Source: Verrucomicrobiota bacterium
GTDB taxonomy: Bacteria; Verrucomicrobiota; Verrucomicrobiia; JABWAM01; JAHFSZ01
Assembly: GCA_023265515.1 (NCBI GenBank)
Contig: JAHFSZ010000006.1
Location: 7,549-40,506 of the forward strand
Reading direction: 5' to 3'
DNA length: 32,958 bases
Numbering within the stretch: the stretch's first letter is position 1; each line of letters begins with the position of its first letter. The notes under the pieces were generated by a model. That model had not been told where the DNA came from. It ran no database searches and worked only from the letters and a program-made list of their open reading frames with translations. This document shows, one piece after another, positions 16,710 through 28,500 of the stretch. The position numbers and the translations under genes were made by a program.

Positions 16710-17981
16710 ATGCTGGACATCAAGCTGATCCGTGAGAATGCCGACGCCGTCAAAAAAGGACTTTCGAAGCGGGATCCCGCGTTTGCCGGCGCCGTTGATT
16801 CGATCCGAAAGCTTGATGAAGACCGGCGCAGGATCATCGTCGAGACCGAGACTCTGAAAAACCAGCGCAATGTGGCCAGCCGGGAGATCGGCCAGATCAA
16901 GTCCAAAGGTCAGGATGCCTCCTCGGCGATGGCGGCCATGAAGAAAGTGGGTGATGACATCGCCACGCTCGACCAAAAGCTTCGCGAGATGGACGAGAAA
17001 GTCCATCGCGAGCTTCTTCTGTTGCCGAACCTGCCGCACGATTCCGTGCCGGCCGGCGACGGATTGGCGAATCGTGAGATCCGGACCTGGGGCAAGAAGA
17101 GAAAATTCGAATTCAAGCCCAAACCCCACTGGGAACTTGGCGAAAATCTCGGTATCCTCGACTTCAAAGGAGCGGCGAAGATCACCGGCAGCGGGTTCGT
17201 TTCCTTCCGCAAGCAGGGAGCGCGTCTGGAACGCGCTCTCATCCAACTGATGCTCGACATTCACACGCGGGACCATGGCTACATGGAGATTTCGCCGCCC
17301 TATCTGATCAACGAAGCGAGCATGATCGGCACCGGCCAGCTGCCGAAATTCGCCGTCGACATGTATGGGCTGAAGGATGATCCGCTTTATCTGGCGCCGA
17401 CGGCCGAGGTGCCGCTCACCAACCTGCACCGCGAGGAGATCCTGAAGGAAGAACAGCTTCCGATCCGGTACTGTGCTTATACACCGTGCTTCCGGCGCGA
17501 GGCCGGGTCGGCGGGAAAGGATACGCGAGGCATGATTCGCGTGCATCAATTCGACAAAGTCGAGCTGGTGAAGATCGTCCATCCCGGGCATTCCTACGAT
17601 GAGCTGGAGCAGCTCCTGTTGAACGCGGAAACGATCCTCCACATTCTGAATCTCCACTACCGGGTGATCCTGTTGAGCAGCGGGGACATGGGCTTCGGCG
17701 CCGCCAAGTGCTACGACATCGAAGTGTGGTGCCCGGGCATCGACGCCTATCAGGAGGTGTCATCCTGCTCCAACTTCGAGGCGTTTCAAGCCCGCCGCAT
17801 GAACCTCCGATATAAAGGCGGGGACGGGAAGAACCACTTTTGCCACACGCTTAACGGATCGGGCACGGCTCTGGCCAGGCTCTTCATTGCCTTGCTCGAA
17901 AATGGACAGCAAGCCGATGGCACCATCGTCCTGCCTGATGCGCTGAAGCCGTACTGGGGAGGCGACCTGGTCATCCGGTGA
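16710..17981 (+). CDS. serS: Seryl-tRNA synthetase
   Basis: MLDIKLIRENADAVKKGLSKR; TAEVPLTNLHREEIL, PCFRREAGSAGKDTRGMIRVHQFDKVELVKI, EVSSCSNFEAFQARRMNLRYK, LNGSGTALARLFIALLEN. Confidence 0.97.
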   Translation: MLDIKLIRENADAVKKGLSKRDPAFAGAVDSIRKLDEDRRRIIVETETLKNQRNVASREIGQIKSKGQDASSAMAAMKKVGDDIATLDQKLREMDEKVHRELLLLPNLPHDSVPAGDGLANREIRTWGKKRKFEFKPKPHWELGENLGILDFKGAAKITGSGFVSFRKQGARLERALIQLMLDIHTRDHGYMEISPPYLINEASMIGTGQLPKFAVDMYGLKDDPLYLAPTAEVPLTNLHREEILKEEQLPIRYCAYTPCFRREAGSAGKDTRGMIRVHQFDKVELVKIVHPGHSYDELEQLLLNAETILHILNLHYRVILLSSGDMGFGAAKCYDIEVWCPGIDAYQEVSSCSNFEAFQARRMNLRYKGGDGKNHFCHTLNGSGTALARLFIALLENGQQADGTIVLPDALKPYWGGDLVIR

Positions 17982-18047
17982 TCCGCGGGACGCGGCGTGC
18001 GCGAAAATTCCTCGCCTTTCCAGGTCCGAACGGATAAAAAAAACGCC

Positions 18048-18884
18048 ATGGAACCGCAATGGTACTACACCCTTCAGGGCCAGCAGCAGGGCCCAGTTCC
18101 GGAAAGCCAGCTTCGGTCTCTGCTCCAGAGCGGGCAGGTCCTACCCAACGAATTTGTATTTAAGGAAGGGATGAGCGACTGGGCTGCGGCGTCATCGCGC
18201 GCCGAGCTCATGGGGGGACTTTCCCCGATTACGACGACTCCCGCCATCGGCGCACGGGTCGGCGAGCTTTCGATTGGCGCGGTTTATCAGGAGGCGATCG
18301 CGGTGTTCAAGGAGAGTTGGATTCCGCTCTGTCTGGGTTTTCTTCTTGTCCTCGCGGTCTCTTTCGGCGGCGGGCTGGTTGCTGGCGTGATCGGCGCGAT
18401 AGCCCACGACCGTCATAATGTTCTTGGCAATCTGCTGGGCTTTGTCATCAACGGACCGCTGACGCTCGGGACATGGTTTCTGATCTTGAACGCCGTCGAC
18501 CGCAAGCCGGTGTCGCCAACCGATGTGCTGGAAGGCTTCAGGCATTTCCTTCCGGCCTTTATCCTCAATCTGCTCATGATGGTGGCGATGCTTGTCGGCC
18601 TGCTCGCCCTCATCATCGGCATCTTCATCGTCGCGATCCTGTTGAGTTTTGCCTGGCTCTACATGGCCGACCGCGGCTGCAGCCCGGTGGACGCCATGAA
18701 GCAAAGTTTCGGGTGCGTGAAATCCAACTTCCTCACCGTACTGGTCCTGATGCTGCTTTGGATTCCCATTGCCATCGCCGGTCTTCTGGCCCTGATCATC
18801 GGGCTGATTCCCGCCGGAGTGTTCTGCTGGCTGACCCTGGCTGTCGCCTATCGGTGGTTGAACCCCCCGACGCCAGTGGCCTAG
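18048..18884 (+). CDS. GYF_2-domain membrane protein
   Basis: MEPQWYYTLQGQQQGPVPESQLRSLLQSGQVLPNEFVFKEGMSDWAAAS (GYF_2-type), then several hydrophobic segments. Confidence 0.8.
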   Translation: MEPQWYYTLQGQQQGPVPESQLRSLLQSGQVLPNEFVFKEGMSDWAAASSRAELMGGLSPITTTPAIGARVGELSIGAVYQEAIAVFKESWIPLCLGFLLVLAVSFGGGLVAGVIGAIAHDRHNVLGNLLGFVINGPLTLGTWFLILNAVDRKPVSPTDVLEGFRHFLPAFILNLLMMVAMLVGLLALIIGIFIVAILLSFAWLYMADRGCSPVDAMKQSFGCVKSNFLTVLVLMLLWIPIAIAGLLALIIGLIPAGVFCWLTLAVAYRWLNPPTPVA

Positions 18885-18980
18885 AGAGGCGAGGGTTCGC
18901 GCCGAATGCTGTCGCAGTAGGGCGTTTTCCCCGCTAGAAACTGCTTTTGCAGCGCCCCGTGCAATGGCATTCTTTGGAGC

Positions 18981-19988
18981 ATGGCCGCTCATCGGAAATT
19001 CCCGGTTGTTTCCCGGCGGGGCCTCTTTCAGTCGTTTCAACAGTCGGTCGCCGCGAGTCGGCTCTGGCGCCCCGGCGAGAAACTCCTCGTCGGCGTTTCG
19101 GGCGGGCCTGATTCGGTCGCCCTGCTTCATCTGCTCTGTGCCACGGGTCACCGGCCGGTGGTCGCGCATGTGAACCACCGGCTTCGCGGGTCTCAGAGCG
19201 ACCGGGATGAGCGGTTTGTCCACGATCTGTGCGCCCGGTGGGGCCTGGAATTCGAGGGCGTGCGCGTCAGCACCCGGATCGAAGCCCGAAAAAGGGGCGA
19301 GTCGATCGAGGAGGGCGCGCGTCGGCTGCGCTATGATTTTTTTCGGCAGGTGGCGCGTGAACGCCGGATTAAAAAAATTCTGGTCGCCCATAACCGAAAT
19401 GATCAGGCGGAGACTTTGCTGATGCGCCTGCTTCGCGGATCAGGACGAAGGGGGCTGGGGGGAATGAAAATCATTTCGATTTTGCCTCTTGCGCGAACCT
19501 CCGGATCCACGCCACTGCTCGTGCGCCCGCTCCTGAGGATTTCCCGCGGCGAGCTGCTCGCCTATTTGCGGCAAAATGAGATCCCGTTTCGCCGGGATGC
19601 CACCAATGATCAGGAACACTTTTTCAGGAACCGGATCCGCATTCGTCTCATTCCATTGATCGAAAAACATTTTCAGCCGGCGGCGGTGGAAGTGTTCGCA
19701 AGGACGGCCGAGATTCTTGCCGACGAAGATGGGATTCTTGACAGGAGTGTCCCGCGCTTCGGTTGTGCATCGCGTCTGTCGAGGGCGAAACTGCTGAAGC
19801 TTCCCGAGGGACTGCGCGGCCGTGCGCTGTCGCGGTGGCTGGTGACAAGAGGATGCGCGGTCCCATCATGGGAGAGAATCGACGCGGTGATGAGGGTGCT
19901 GGCAGGGGATGCACGCGGACTCCGGCGAATCCAGCTTTCCGGCCGCAACGCCGTCGCCATCCGGAATGGAACGCTGGAGATTGAATAA
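18981..19988 (+). CDS. tilS: tRNA(Ile)-lysidine synthase
   Basis: LLVGVSGGPDSVALLHLL PP-loop, AHVNHRLRG, HNRNDQAETLLMRLLRGSG, RRDATNDQEHFFRNRIRIRLIP. Confidence 0.94.
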   Translation: MAAHRKFPVVSRRGLFQSFQQSVAASRLWRPGEKLLVGVSGGPDSVALLHLLCATGHRPVVAHVNHRLRGSQSDRDERFVHDLCARWGLEFEGVRVSTRIEARKRGESIEEGARRLRYDFFRQVARERRIKKILVAHNRNDQAETLLMRLLRGSGRRGLGGMKIISILPLARTSGSTPLLVRPLLRISRGELLAYLRQNEIPFRRDATNDQEHFFRNRIRIRLIPLIEKHFQPAAVEVFARTAEILADEDGILDRSVPRFGCASRLSRAKLLKLPEGLRGRALSRWLVTRGCAVPSWERIDAVMRVLAGDARGLRRIQLSGRNAVAIRNGTLEIE

Positions 19989-19991
19989 GAA

Positions 19992-22547
19992 ATGTTTGAA
20001 CTGACCCATCCATGGTTGTTGCTCCTGCTCGCGGGCATCGCCATCCTCTGGTACGGGCTGCGCCGGTCGCTGGCCGATATGACGGGGCTTCAGCGCCGTG
20101 CTTGCCTCGTCATCCGGCTTTTGATCTACGTTTTGCTCATCCTTGCGCTGGCAGGCGTGCGATGGATCCGGCACAGGGACTGGCTTTCCGTCGTTTATCT
20201 CGTCGACCGGTCCGCCAGCATCAGCGGCGAGGCCCTGAAAGATGCCGCAAAGTTCATCGAGGACTCCTCGAGGAATCGCCGCGAAAACGACCGGGTCGCG
20301 GTTCTAGGCTTCGGCACATCGTACGAGGTGCTCTTTCCCCTGCAGAACCGGTCGCCGTCAGCGCTGAATCTTGTCGCCGCGCCGGATGCCCACGGCACGG
20401 ACATCGCGGGGGCCATGGAGGCGGCAGCCGCGCTCTTCCCGCCCGAGTCAGAGAAAAAAATTGTCCTGCTCTGCGACGGTAATCCGACCCGGGGCGACGC
20501 GCTGGCGCAGGCAGTCCGGCTCGCAGGCGAGCGCATCAAGCTCGACACGGTCCTGCTGAAGAATCCGTTCCGGCCGGAGGTCCTGGTCCAGGAGGTTGTT
20601 TTGCCCAAAGAGATCAAGCCCGACGAGCCATTCCAGGTTCTGGTCAGGGTCAGGAGCACGCTGGCGCAAAAGGCGGAGGTGAAACTTCTTAAGGACCGGT
20701 TTTTGATGGATCGCAAGACGGTCGACCTTCGTGCCGGTGAGAATGAGGTCCTCTTTGAAACCCATGGCGGCGAGACCGGTTTCCATGCCTACGAGGTGGT
20801 GGTGCAGGCGCCGCAGGACACTGTTTTTGAAAACAACCGTGCTCTGGCGACGGCCGTGATCTCCGGCGCCCCTCGTGTCCTTCTGGTGGAATCGGAGGAG
20901 AGCCAGGCCCGTTATCTGGCCAATGCGCTGCGCGGCGAAAAAATCGACGTCACCGTGCGCAACACACTCGGCATTCCGACAGGGCTGGAGGATCTCCAGA
21001 ACTTCCATCTTGTCATCCTGAGCGATGTCGCGGCGCCCGATTTGTCGGTGCGGCAGATGAATCTGATCCGCACCTGGGTGAAGGACCTGGGTGGAAGTTT
21101 CATCATGCTCGGCGGCGAGAACAGCTTTGGATTGGGCGGTTACTACCGCACACCGATCGAGGAGATCCTGCCGGTGAGCCTGGAAGTCGAGAAAAAGCAA
21201 GATCAGCCGTCGCTCGCCCTGGTGCTCGTCGTCGACAAGTCGGGGTCCATGAGCGGCAACAAGATCGAGCTGGCCAAGGCCGCTTCGACCGCGTCTGTGG
21301 AACTGCTGAACAAGGATGATGAAATCGGCGTCATCGCGTTCGATGGATCGTATCACTGGGTGGTGCCACTGCAGGCGCGCCGCGATCCGCGCGATATTAC
21401 CGAGACCATCCTGACCATCCAGGCCGGTGGCGGCACCAGCATTTATCCGGCACTCGACCAGGCTTACCAGGCGCTGTCCAGGAGCCGGGCGCGGCTCAAG
21501 CATGTCATCCTGTTGACCGACGGCCAGAGCAACGAGGGCGATTACGCCTCGCTCTGCTCGCGCATGATGCAGGAAAAGATGACCGTTTCCACGGTGGCAA
21601 TCGGGCCGGACGCGGCTTTTGATCTTCTTCGGAACATCGCGGAATGGGGCGGCGGGCGTTTTTACCTTTCGGAGGATGCTTCGAACGTGCCGCAGATTTT
21701 CACCAAGGAAACCATGACGGTTTCACGTTCGAGCCTCGTCGAAGAGCCTTTCCGGCCGAAAGCGGTCCGGATGGGCTCCATTATTCGGGGAATCGAATGG
21801 GAGAAGGCGCCACTGCTCCTCGGCTACAACGCGACCAAGCCAAAGACAACGAGCGAGGTATTCCTTATGAGCGATCTGGGCGAGCCAGTGCTGGCGACGT
21901 GGCGCTTCGGCCTTGGCAAAGTCGGCGCGTTTACCAGCGATGCAAAAAATCACTGGGCTTCCGAGTGGCTGGAGTGGGGCGGATACCAGAAATTTTGGGC
22001 TCAGGTGGCGCGGGGTCTCATGAAGGCCGATGCCGAGGAGAGCTTCCAGCCGGTGCTGCTGGCCTCCAATGAAGGCGTCCATCTGGCGATGGACTCCGTG
22101 CGTCTCGACGGCAGCTTCGAGGACAAACTCTCGACGACGGTCCAGGTGGTTGACCCGCTTGGCCAGTCGCAGACGGTGCCCGTCGTCCAGCCGGCGCCTG
22201 GCCGTTATGAGGCCAGCTTCAATCCACAGACCCTGGGCGGATACCTCGTTCAGATCACCCAGCGGGATGAGAAGGGTGACGTCCTGCATCAGGCCACACT
22301 AAGCTATGTCAACAGTTACCCGCAGGAGTTTTTGAAGACCGATCCCGACCAGGAGTACATGCAGAAACTGGCCCAAGCCGGCGAAGGGCGATCTTCCCCC
22401 GCGCCATCGGAGATTTTTGCGCGGGAAGGCCCTGGAATCACCGCCCGCGTGGATTTAACGAATGGCTTTTTGATCGCGGCGCTGTTATTGTTCCCTTTGG
22501 ACATCCTGCTCCGGCGGTTGGACTGGGAAAGGTTTCGCGCAACATGA
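19992..22547 (+). CDS. Membrane protein with two vWA domains and an intervening GATase1-like region
   Basis: BatA-like N-terminal TM pair; first MIDAS VYLVDRSASIS, second LVVDKSGSMSGNK; VLLVESEESQARYLANALRGEKIDV between them; C-terminal TM. Confidence 0.88.
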   Translation: MFELTHPWLLLLLAGIAILWYGLRRSLADMTGLQRRACLVIRLLIYVLLILALAGVRWIRHRDWLSVVYLVDRSASISGEALKDAAKFIEDSSRNRRENDRVAVLGFGTSYEVLFPLQNRSPSALNLVAAPDAHGTDIAGAMEAAAALFPPESEKKIVLLCDGNPTRGDALAQAVRLAGERIKLDTVLLKNPFRPEVLVQEVVLPKEIKPDEPFQVLVRVRSTLAQKAEVKLLKDRFLMDRKTVDLRAGENEVLFETHGGETGFHAYEVVVQAPQDTVFENNRALATAVISGAPRVLLVESEESQARYLANALRGEKIDVTVRNTLGIPTGLEDLQNFHLVILSDVAAPDLSVRQMNLIRTWVKDLGGSFIMLGGENSFGLGGYYRTPIEEILPVSLEVEKKQDQPSLALVLVVDKSGSMSGNKIELAKAASTASVELLNKDDEIGVIAFDGSYHWVVPLQARRDPRDITETILTIQAGGGTSIYPALDQAYQALSRSRARLKHVILLTDGQSNEGDYASLCSRMMQEKMTVSTVAIGPDAAFDLLRNIAEWGGGRFYLSEDASNVPQIFTKETMTVSRSSLVEEPFRPKAVRMGSIIRGIEWEKAPLLLGYNATKPKTTSEVFLMSDLGEPVLATWRFGLGKVGAFTSDAKNHWASEWLEWGGYQKFWAQVARGLMKADAEESFQPVLLASNEGVHLAMDSVRLDGSFEDKLSTTVQVVDPLGQSQTVPVVQPAPGRYEASFNPQTLGGYLVQITQRDEKGDVLHQATLSYVNSYPQEFLKTDPDQEYMQKLAQAGEGRSSPAPSEIFAREGPGITARVDLTNGFLIAALLLFPLDILLRRLDWERFRAT

Positions 22548-25500
22548 AATGCCTGAGGTTAGCGGTGCTTCTGTTCCTCCTGGCGGGGGGGATGGCTGGG
22601 GTCCAGGCGCAGACCACTGAGGCGCCGCCGAAACCCGCCCTTCTCGAAAAGTACAAGCAGCTCCTTGAGAAACAGCCCGTGGAAGGCACGGCCTTGGACC
22701 GGCTTTGGGAGCTTTATGGAAAGCATTTTTCCACGCGCGAGCTGATCGCGGAGTACCGGAAGCGTGCCGAGGCGGATCCCGCCAATGCCAAGCTTCAAAT
22801 TGTCGTTGGCCTGTTGGAAAAGAAGGCCGGGCACCCGGAAGCCGCTGCCGTTGAATTGCAGAAGGCCGTCGAGCTTGCCGCCGAGGAGCCGCTTGCATGG
22901 CAAGCGCTCGCCGATGTTCAGCTGGCGCTCGGCGGCAATGCGGATGCGGTCAAGAGCCTGGAAAAAGCCCTGGCACTTGCCAAGTCCCCGGTGGTGAAAA
23001 TCCCCCTCTACGAAAAACTGGGTCATGCGCATTCCCAGAACAAGGACTGGAAGGCCGCCACCGAGGCGTATGAAAAAATTTCAGAGCTCGATCCTGACAA
23101 TGTGCAGACGCATCTCCAGCTGGCGCGCACGTATGAGGAGATCAACATCGTCGAGCGTTCTCTCGCCCACTACGAGGCCGTCGTGAAACTGGGCGAATCG
23201 TTCCAGCGCTGCACCGCCTACCGGCAGATCGGCCTGCTCTGGGAGAAGCAGGACAGGTTCGACGAGGCGCGCGCTGCTTATGAAAGCGGCCTGCAGCTCA
23301 CTTCTTACGGCAACTGGTTGCGCCAGGACCTCCAGCGAAAGCTGGTCCAGCTTTATGAACGCCAGGGAAGGCTGCCCGAGCTGATTTCCAAACTACGGCA
23401 GCAAATCCAGGCCGAGCCCGGCAACCTCGATCCGCGCTGGTTTCTTGCGGACATCTACGCCAGCCAGAGCGACCTGGACCGGCAGATCGAAGTGCTGAAC
23501 GACGCGCTCAGCATTGCCTCGAACATAGCCGACCTGCGCAAGCAGCTCGCCGACGCCTACCGCGAGCGCAACAATTATGAAGAGGCGGCTGTTCAGTACG
23601 CCGAGCTTTTTCGCCTGGAGGGGCGCTATTTGGAGCACGCGATCGCGGCCTGCGAGATGTGGGTCGCTGCCAGGAAGCATGGCGAGGCGACGAAGTTTTG
23701 GAAAAAGGCTTTGAGCGAGCACGGGCCGGATGTCGACTGGTACCTGGCCGCCGCGCAATTTCATTCCGCCAACAAGCTCCCCTCCGAGGCGGTTCTCTTT
23801 TTCAACAAGGCCCTGGAAATCGACCCGCACCACATGCCGACCCTGCTGGCCCTCGGCGAGCACTACTATAACCTGAAACAAACGGGCGATGCCGTTGCCG
23901 CATGGAAAAGGCTCGTCGTTCCCTCCGACAAGGAGGATACACGGCTTGAGCAGCAGACGCGTCTGGCGGAACTGCTGAAAGAGCACGGTCTGCACCAGGA
24001 GGCCGCCCAGGTCTGGGAGGAAATCGTCAAGAGACGTCCCAACGACGCGGTTTGCCGGCTCGCTCACGGCCGCCAGTGTCTGGAGTCCGGCGATCCTGAA
24101 AAAGCGCGCGCGCAGTTCGAGAAGGCGATGTCACTCAACGGTGACCTTGCATTCCGCTTGACCGTGCTCGATGCCTTGCTGGATGCGATCGAGCAGGATC
24201 GGCAGCAGGAAAACGGCCTGGCTGGTTATGCCGCTGAGCGTGAGAAAGTCTATGCTTCGGACCGGAGCCGCGACAACATTCTGATCCTTTCGCGAATCTA
24301 CGGCCGTCAGAAAAAGTGGAGCCAGTCCTTCACCGCGATGGAAAATTACCTGGCCGATCATGCCGGCGACGTGCAGGTCCTCAAGGAATTTGCCGATGTG
24401 GCTTCCCGCATTCCGGGCAAGCACGACCGGGCTGAGGCGGTATGGAACAAGCTTCGCCAGCTTGATCCGGGCGAGGAGCGCTCCTATCTGAAACACCTCG
24501 TCCGGATGAAGCTCGACGAAAAGCGCTCGATGGAGGCGGTCCAGTATGCCAAGGAAATTGTCGATCTCAATCCCCAGATGGCCGCCTCTTACATCGAGCT
24601 GGCTGACGCCTACCAGCAGGCGCACCAGCCCTCCGCTGCCATCGAGCAAGTGCGCGTTGCCGTGCAGAAAGATCCGGCGAATTTCGACTACCGGCGCAAG
24701 CTCGCCGACATGTACCAGAAGTTTGGCCGCTACGACGAAGCGGAGGCTGAATTGACCGGAATGTTGTCGATGCCGATGGAGACGCCCGTGCGAATGAACG
24801 TGCTGCAGGACATCATGTCTTTGGCGCTCAAGCGCAGCCGGCTCGACGACCTGGCACAGAACTTCCGCAAGAAACTGGAGGAGAATCCCGACGATTATTT
24901 TTTGCATCTGGCGAACGCGGAAATCTTAAGGGTAGTCGGCGATGACCGCGGATCGTACGGGATGCTTCAGAACGCGCTCAAGCACGCGAAGGAACCGGCC
25001 GAGGCGCTCAGCCGCCTGGTGGAAATCGCCTACGAGGAGGACAACTTGAAGGAGGCCATTCGCTACCAGCAAAGGTTGATGCGCCTCGCCCGCGATCCGA
25101 GCGCCTCATCGTATCTCAAACTGGCCGAGCTTCAGGAGGAGGCCGACGACACACCGGCCGCCGAGGAGACCTGGGGCCTGATTTCCAGGCGCTTCAAGGA
25201 CGACGAGGTGGTCCTTCGCGCCGTGGCGAGCCATTTTCGGGAGAAGGAGGCCGACAACGCCACCCGGGAAACTTACGAGCGGATCCTGGTGATCGACCCG
25301 AGCGATTATGCGACCTGGATCGAGCTGGCGAAGCTTTCGTTGAAAAGCGACAACAAGAAAAAGGCGGTCGACTGTTTCCAGAAGGTGCTGAGCCTGTCGG
25401 CGCTGCGCCATGCTGGAACCGAGTTGATCCTGCCCCCGTTGAGCCTGGTCGGAGACCCGTCACTCTGGTCCTCGCCCCAGGCCGCCAACGACGCCGGACG

Positions 25501-28500
25501 CGGTCCGGTGCGGGCGCGGCCCGGAGCCGGAGCGATGGCGCCAACGAATGTGCCACGCACGCTGGGTGCCAGGCATCTCTCCCGCGGCGGGCTTTTCTCG
25601 AATTCTCCATCGATTGACTTGCGCAAACCTCCGGCATCGCTCGAGGAAGCCCGGCTCGTTGCGATCGCCCATCTGGTTTCGTTGATGACGCCGCAGGAGC
25701 TCGCGGCTTGGGCGGGCCAGCTGGAGAAGGAGCGGCAGGTTCGCACGGCGGTCCGGCCGGAGGATGTTCCGAAGAACCAGGAGCTGATTCTTTTTTACGT
25801 GCTGACACAGAACAAGGAGAAGGGGGTCGCACTTCTGTCCGAGTTAAGCTTCGCCCAGCCGGGCAACTACAACCTGCGGAAGTTCTTCCTGCATGCGGCC
25901 GCGGTCTGGAACCGGATGGACGCGGTCGCGACATTTTTGCAAGAGCACACGCCGAATGGACTGCCACCGCGCGAGGGGTTGTATGAAGTCATTGATCTTT
26001 TGATCAGCCTGGGCAACAGCAGGGAGGCCCTCTCACTCGCCCAGCAGTTTATCGAAAAATATCCGGACATTGAGACCCACAGCGAGTTGGTTCATATCTT
26101 CGCCGACCGGCAGCGGTATGTCGAGGCGGTCCAGCTTGCACGGCTGGCTTTGCAGAAAAATCCGTCAGGTCTCCAATCGATGCATTATCGCTCCTGGCTG
26201 GTGGAGTGGCTTCTTTTGATGGGCCAGAGCGAAGAGGCCTCGAAGCTGGCCGGTGAAGTTGTCTACCGGGATGTGGTGGACCTGATCAGTGACCAGGATT
26301 CCAAGGTGCGGGTCCTTCGCCAGGTGCCGTTTTTGTTCAGCGAGCAGGAGATTTCAAAAATGATGGCTGAGCTTCCCGACTACATGGAGCGCCACTCCAC
26401 GCCCATCGACCGGTCTGCGACACTGGGCATCCTTTACACGGTGTTCGGCGATGATCAAAAGGCGGCACCGCATCTCGCCCATGCGGCCACGCTGAAGGGC
26501 GACAGCCTTGATTTCCTCAGGGAAGCATCGATGTGGTTTGAACAGCAGCGCTATTCCGGCGCCGCGAAAATTTTCTGGGATGCCAGCAAGGTCTCGCTCC
26601 AGAAGCTCCCGGAAAGCGATGTCGTGGTGGCGCAAATCAAGGACATCGAACGCCGCGAGTGGGAATATCTTCTCCAGATGGGCTCCGAAGAGGAGGTCAA
26701 TCAGCGTTTGGACGCGATCCTCAAGGATCCGGCGACCGACGAGCGTGTCCTGCAGGATCTCGCCGCCCAGTTGCGCAACTACCAATATCTCGAGCAGTCC
26801 GCCTCCGTCTGGCAATGGCTGATCAACCGGAGTCCCGACAATGCGGCGTACAAGCAACAATTGATCATCGTCTACCAGCAGACCGGCGACTTCGACAAGG
26901 CCATCCAGCTGTGGAAGACCGAGATCGCCCGAATCGCAAAGGCTTTTCAAGGCAATGAAAACCATCCAGAGGTCGAAAAGGCGCGGCTGCGCCTCTTTGA
27001 TGTTTACGAGCAGGCGGGACTGATTGACGAACTGCAGGTGGAACTCGAGGCTCAGCTCAAACAGACTCCTGATGATCCGGATCTTCTCAAGCGATTGATG
27101 AGGGCTTACCAGCAGACGAACAATGAGCCGGCGCTGGCAGTCATCCGCGAGAAGCTCAACCGCATCAGCCGCCTCCAGCCTGCGGTGGCCGGCTCCAATG
27201 ATGTCGAGTACATGATCTACCACTACCAAAACCAGGGGAACATCCAAGCCGCACTCGACGAGGCGGAGAGGATTTACCGCAGGGAACCCGCCAAGAGAGA
27301 ACTGGTCCTGCCGATTCTGATCAACCTCTACTTCCAGGCCAACCAGCAGGACAAGGCAATGCGATTGGTGCGCCGGCTGCAGGCGAAGCAGGCTTCCAAT
27401 CAGCTCTCGAGGATCTATCAGACCGTTGGATATCAACTGCAATCCAAAGCGAAATGGGATGACGCCGTCCGGATCTGGAGGGCGGCGGCGGAATCGGCAG
27501 TCTCTATTCCTGAGGCCTACCAGTACCAGATGCGCCTGGTGGATATCTACCTGAACCATTTGACCGATTTCAAAGCGGCGGAATCGGAGATCGAACAGCT
27601 GGAAAATTCCGTTCAGATGAGCGACACGGGGCAGCTCACCGAGGTGATCCAGATGCGCGTCCAACTCGAAGAGCGGCGGTCGAACCTGAAACTGTTCGCA
27701 GAAAAGCTCGAGAAAAAACTGAAGGACGACCCGGACGACGAGATGACGCTCTGGTCGCTGGTTCAGGTTTACCAGAGGCTCGGAATGTTCGAGCCGCTGG
27801 GGGCGATTGTCGAGCGGCTCATCGCACTGCATTCGGAGGACGAGGTTCTGCTCCAGCAGCTCGCCGGCGTCCTCAAAAACCAGCGGCAGTGGAAAAATGT
27901 GGAAAAAATCTTTCGCCAAATGATTCAGCGACAACCGCAGAACGTCTATTACTATACGGAACTGGCCGGTGCCCTGCTGAGCGACAATCGGAAGGACGAG
28001 GCGGAAAAGGTGCTCCGGCGCGTCGAGCAGCTCGGAGGCCAGGTCAGTCCCTGCGCGCAAATCGCCCAATTCTATCTTGGCCGCCAGATGTGGGATGAGG
28101 CGAACCGCTATTTTGAGAAAGCACTGGCTGAATCAAGGGGTTTCCGAAGCCTCTATGTCTACCAGCAGTATGCCGAGAGCCTTGCCCGCCAGCGGCAGTA
28201 CGAGAAGGCTCGCGATATTTACAAGAGAATCTTTTCATTTCCTCAGGGACGGCAGTACTACTACAACCTCTTCTCCCTCTACCGCGAATGGGGACGGATG
28301 GACGTCCTGCTCACCGATTTCGGCCCCGAAATCAAAAAGATGCCTTTTATGATGAAACAGCAGCTTTACCAGCAGCTGATTCTCGGTTTCAAGGAGCAGG
28401 GGGATTTGCTAAGAGCGATCCGGTTATTCGAGGAACAGCCGATCCATTTCACCGATCCCTACCTCTATCAGAACGTTGGCGAGGCCTACGATGGCCTGCA

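Noticed and set aside
18192-19391. 399-aa minus-strand ORF across the GYF protein and tilS
   Set aside because: Spans two well-supported plus-strand genes; His/Gln/Arg-rich composition typical of antisense shadow frames.
26354-28069. 571-aa minus-strand ORF antisense to the TPR gene
   Set aside because: Leu/Val/Asp-rich shadow of a high-GC TPR coding strand; no recognisable domain, and the plus-strand TPR frame is clearly real.
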